A stretch of 6,161 nt of DNA from assembly GCA_027083075.1 (NCBI GenBank), contig JALWQQ010000108.1, forward strand, positions 1 to 6,161, written 5' to 3'. The notes beneath the pieces were generated by a model that ran no database searches, was not told the DNA's origin, and worked only from the letters and a program-made list of their open reading frames with translations. The position numbers and the translations under genes are program-made. This document shows positions 5,357 through 6,161 of the stretch, piece by piece. The DNA comes from Campylobacteraceae bacterium (GTDB lineage Bacteria > Campylobacterota > Campylobacteria > Campylobacterales > Sulfurovaceae). Each line of letters opens with the position of its first letter. Position 1 is the stretch's first letter.

Positions 5357-5715
5357 TCGTTTCTTACCTCGTCTTCATCGTTTTTGAACTGCTCCCAAAA
5401 GGGAAAGGTGCGACACTGCGTCGGACGAACGGGATAGATCCCGCAGCGCTCTTTTGCTTCGTCGAAAAAGATACACGCAAAGTCGTTTTCGCCAAGCCTC
5501 TTTTCTCGCAATGAATAGCGATGCTTGACGCGTCGTAGGTAGATTGTAGCAAACTCCTCTAACGAGAGGTTAACAAATGCGGCGATCGATTCCATCTCTT
5601 CACGCTTGAGCCAGATGTAGCCGCTCTCGCCTCTACAGCAGTGCCCATTGCATGACTCGCACGCTTTTGGATCGAAACGATACGCGTATCCCTCTTTACT
5701 TAGTAAACTGCTCAC
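5338..5715 (-). CDS. YkgJ-type cysteine-cluster protein
   Basis: With a start at GTG 5715 this is a 125-residue cytoplasmic protein. It has the conserved YkgJ-type cysteine pattern: CESCNGHCC near residues 19-27, then CIFFDEAKERCGIYPVRPTQC near 81-101 (given here as the key cysteines C81, C91 and C101), followed by FPFW, and a last cysteine near the C-terminus (NECPG). Such clusters are thought to bind zinc or an iron-sulfur centre; the biochemical role is not established. A longer reading from GTG 5754 is open, but it would overlap the upstream gene by 43 bases. The 5715 start gives a 4-base GTGA overlap with the bpt stop and has AAAGG six bases upstream, so I prefer it. It sits between bpt and the TPR gene in one operon, overlapping the latter by 19 bases. 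Confidence 0.85.
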   Translation of the reverse strand: MSSLLSKEGYAYRFDPKACESCNGHCCRGESGYIWLKREEMESIAAFVNLSLEEFATIYLRRVKHRYSLREKRLGENDFACIFFDEAKERCGIYPVRPTQCRTFPFWEQFKNDEDEVRNECPGIV

Positions 5716-6161
5716 GCATCGCCTTTTGTCGTATCGTATCGCCACTTCTGCCACGAGGCGGGTTCGCTGATGTGCGGAAAACCGTCAAGGATCTCTTCGG
5801 GTGCAAAGCGCGTTTTATAGGCAAACGCCTTACAGCCGTCGACCCAGTAGCCAAGATAGATATAGGGAAGCTCCAAGATGCGCGCCAGACGAATCTGATA
5901 GAGCAGCGAATAGGTACCGAGCGAGAGCCTTGCATAGTCGGGATCATAAAAGAAGTAGATCGCACTAATGCCGTCATCAAGGATGTCGATCAGATCGACA
6001 CCGACCAGACGATCGTCTCGAAAGTAGAGGATCTCTTTGCCAAACTCGTGTGCTCCATCTACAAAGTTCTCGAAATATTCGCGCTGCGAGATATTGCGAT
6101 GACTCCAGCCATCCTTTATGCTCTTGTGGCGATGGTATTTGTTGTAGAGCTCTAAATGCGC
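5712..6161 (-). CDS. bpt: Aspartate/glutamate leucyltransferase, C-terminal 149 residues
   Basis: The frame is open from the right edge of the window to TGA at 5714-5712; the N-terminal part, including the start, is outside. The visible part matches the C-terminal GNAT-like domain of the arginyl/leucyl-tRNA-protein transferase family. Landmarks are LYNKYHRHKSI at the left, then REYFENFVDG, LVGVDLIDIL, FFYDPDYARLSLGTYS, LLYQIRLARILELPYIYLGY and W-x-x-G-C-KAFAYKTRFAPEEIL. Bacterial members (Bpt) attach leucine from Leu-tRNA to proteins with an N-terminal aspartate or glutamate, marking them for degradation by ClpAP with ClpS. Family members are about 240 residues, so roughly 90 are missing. The Bpt rather than arginyltransferase (Ate) assignment is by bacterial origin. 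It is the first visible gene of the operon; its stop overlaps the next start by four bases. Confidence 0.9.
   Translation of the reverse strand, partial: AHLELYNKYHRHKSIKDGWSHRNISQREYFENFVDGAHEFGKEILYFRDDRLVGVDLIDILDDGISAIYFFYDPDYARLSLGTYSLLYQIRLARILELPYIYLGYWVDGCKAFAYKTRFAPEEILDGFPHISEPASWQKWRYDTTKGDA

Noticed and set aside
5652..6155. A 167-residue plus-strand ORF at the right end
   Set aside because: It is antisense to the leucyltransferase, which has continuous family motifs along its length. The ORF has no recognisable motif.

Overview
The window looks like chromosome of a free-living member of the Campylobacterota (Epsilonproteobacteria), with the integrase end of an integrated genetic element on its left. 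The lineage is inferred from the style of the core genes: a compact bpt-like / YkgJ-like / TPR / trpC run with overlapping starts and stops, and a typical YqeY. There is no ribosomal RNA or other decisive marker. Sampled 60-base lines are about 50-57% G+C in the core genes and about 28-37% in the leftmost 700 bases, so the left end stands out as foreign.

Positions 1-2193 (+ strand) are the end of a prophage or related integrative element. In order they hold the tail of an unknown small protein, a 43-residue CxxC zinc-ribbon-like miniprotein, a YopX-family phage protein, a small unknown ORF carrying a seven-G run, a small helix-turn-helix protein in the usual excisionase position, and a tyrosine recombinase. 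The genes are packed tightly, with ATGA overlaps or 1-11 base gaps, and each visible start has a Shine-Dalgarno sequence. The other end of the element lies outside the window.

Positions 2194-2686 (+ strand) hold a promoter with a perfect TATAAT and a YqeY-family gene. The integrase stop is only 20 bases before this TATAAT, so the element boundary is probably close to the yqeY promoter.

Positions 2687-3302 (- strand) hold a toxin-antitoxin pair: a ribbon-helix-helix antitoxin followed by a MazF/PemK-type toxin that starts at TTG. It has its own strong promoter, whose -35 box contains the trpC stop codon, and a palindromic candidate operator. The toxin gene meets yqeY tail to tail with no base between the two stop codons.

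Positions 3299-6161 (- strand) are a probable operon transcribed in the order bpt (aspartate/glutamate leucyltransferase, start outside the window), a YkgJ-type cysteine-cluster protein, an exported TPR protein, and trpC (indole-3-glycerol phosphate synthase). Spacings are a 4-base overlap, a 19-base overlap and a 15-base gap. No stretch longer than 300 bases lacks a gene, and I saw no tRNA, rRNA, CRISPR array or insertion sequence. I found no strong case for a wholly new system. The best leads are the element boundary at yqeY, the toxin-antitoxin unit built into the trpC end, and the G-run ORF.
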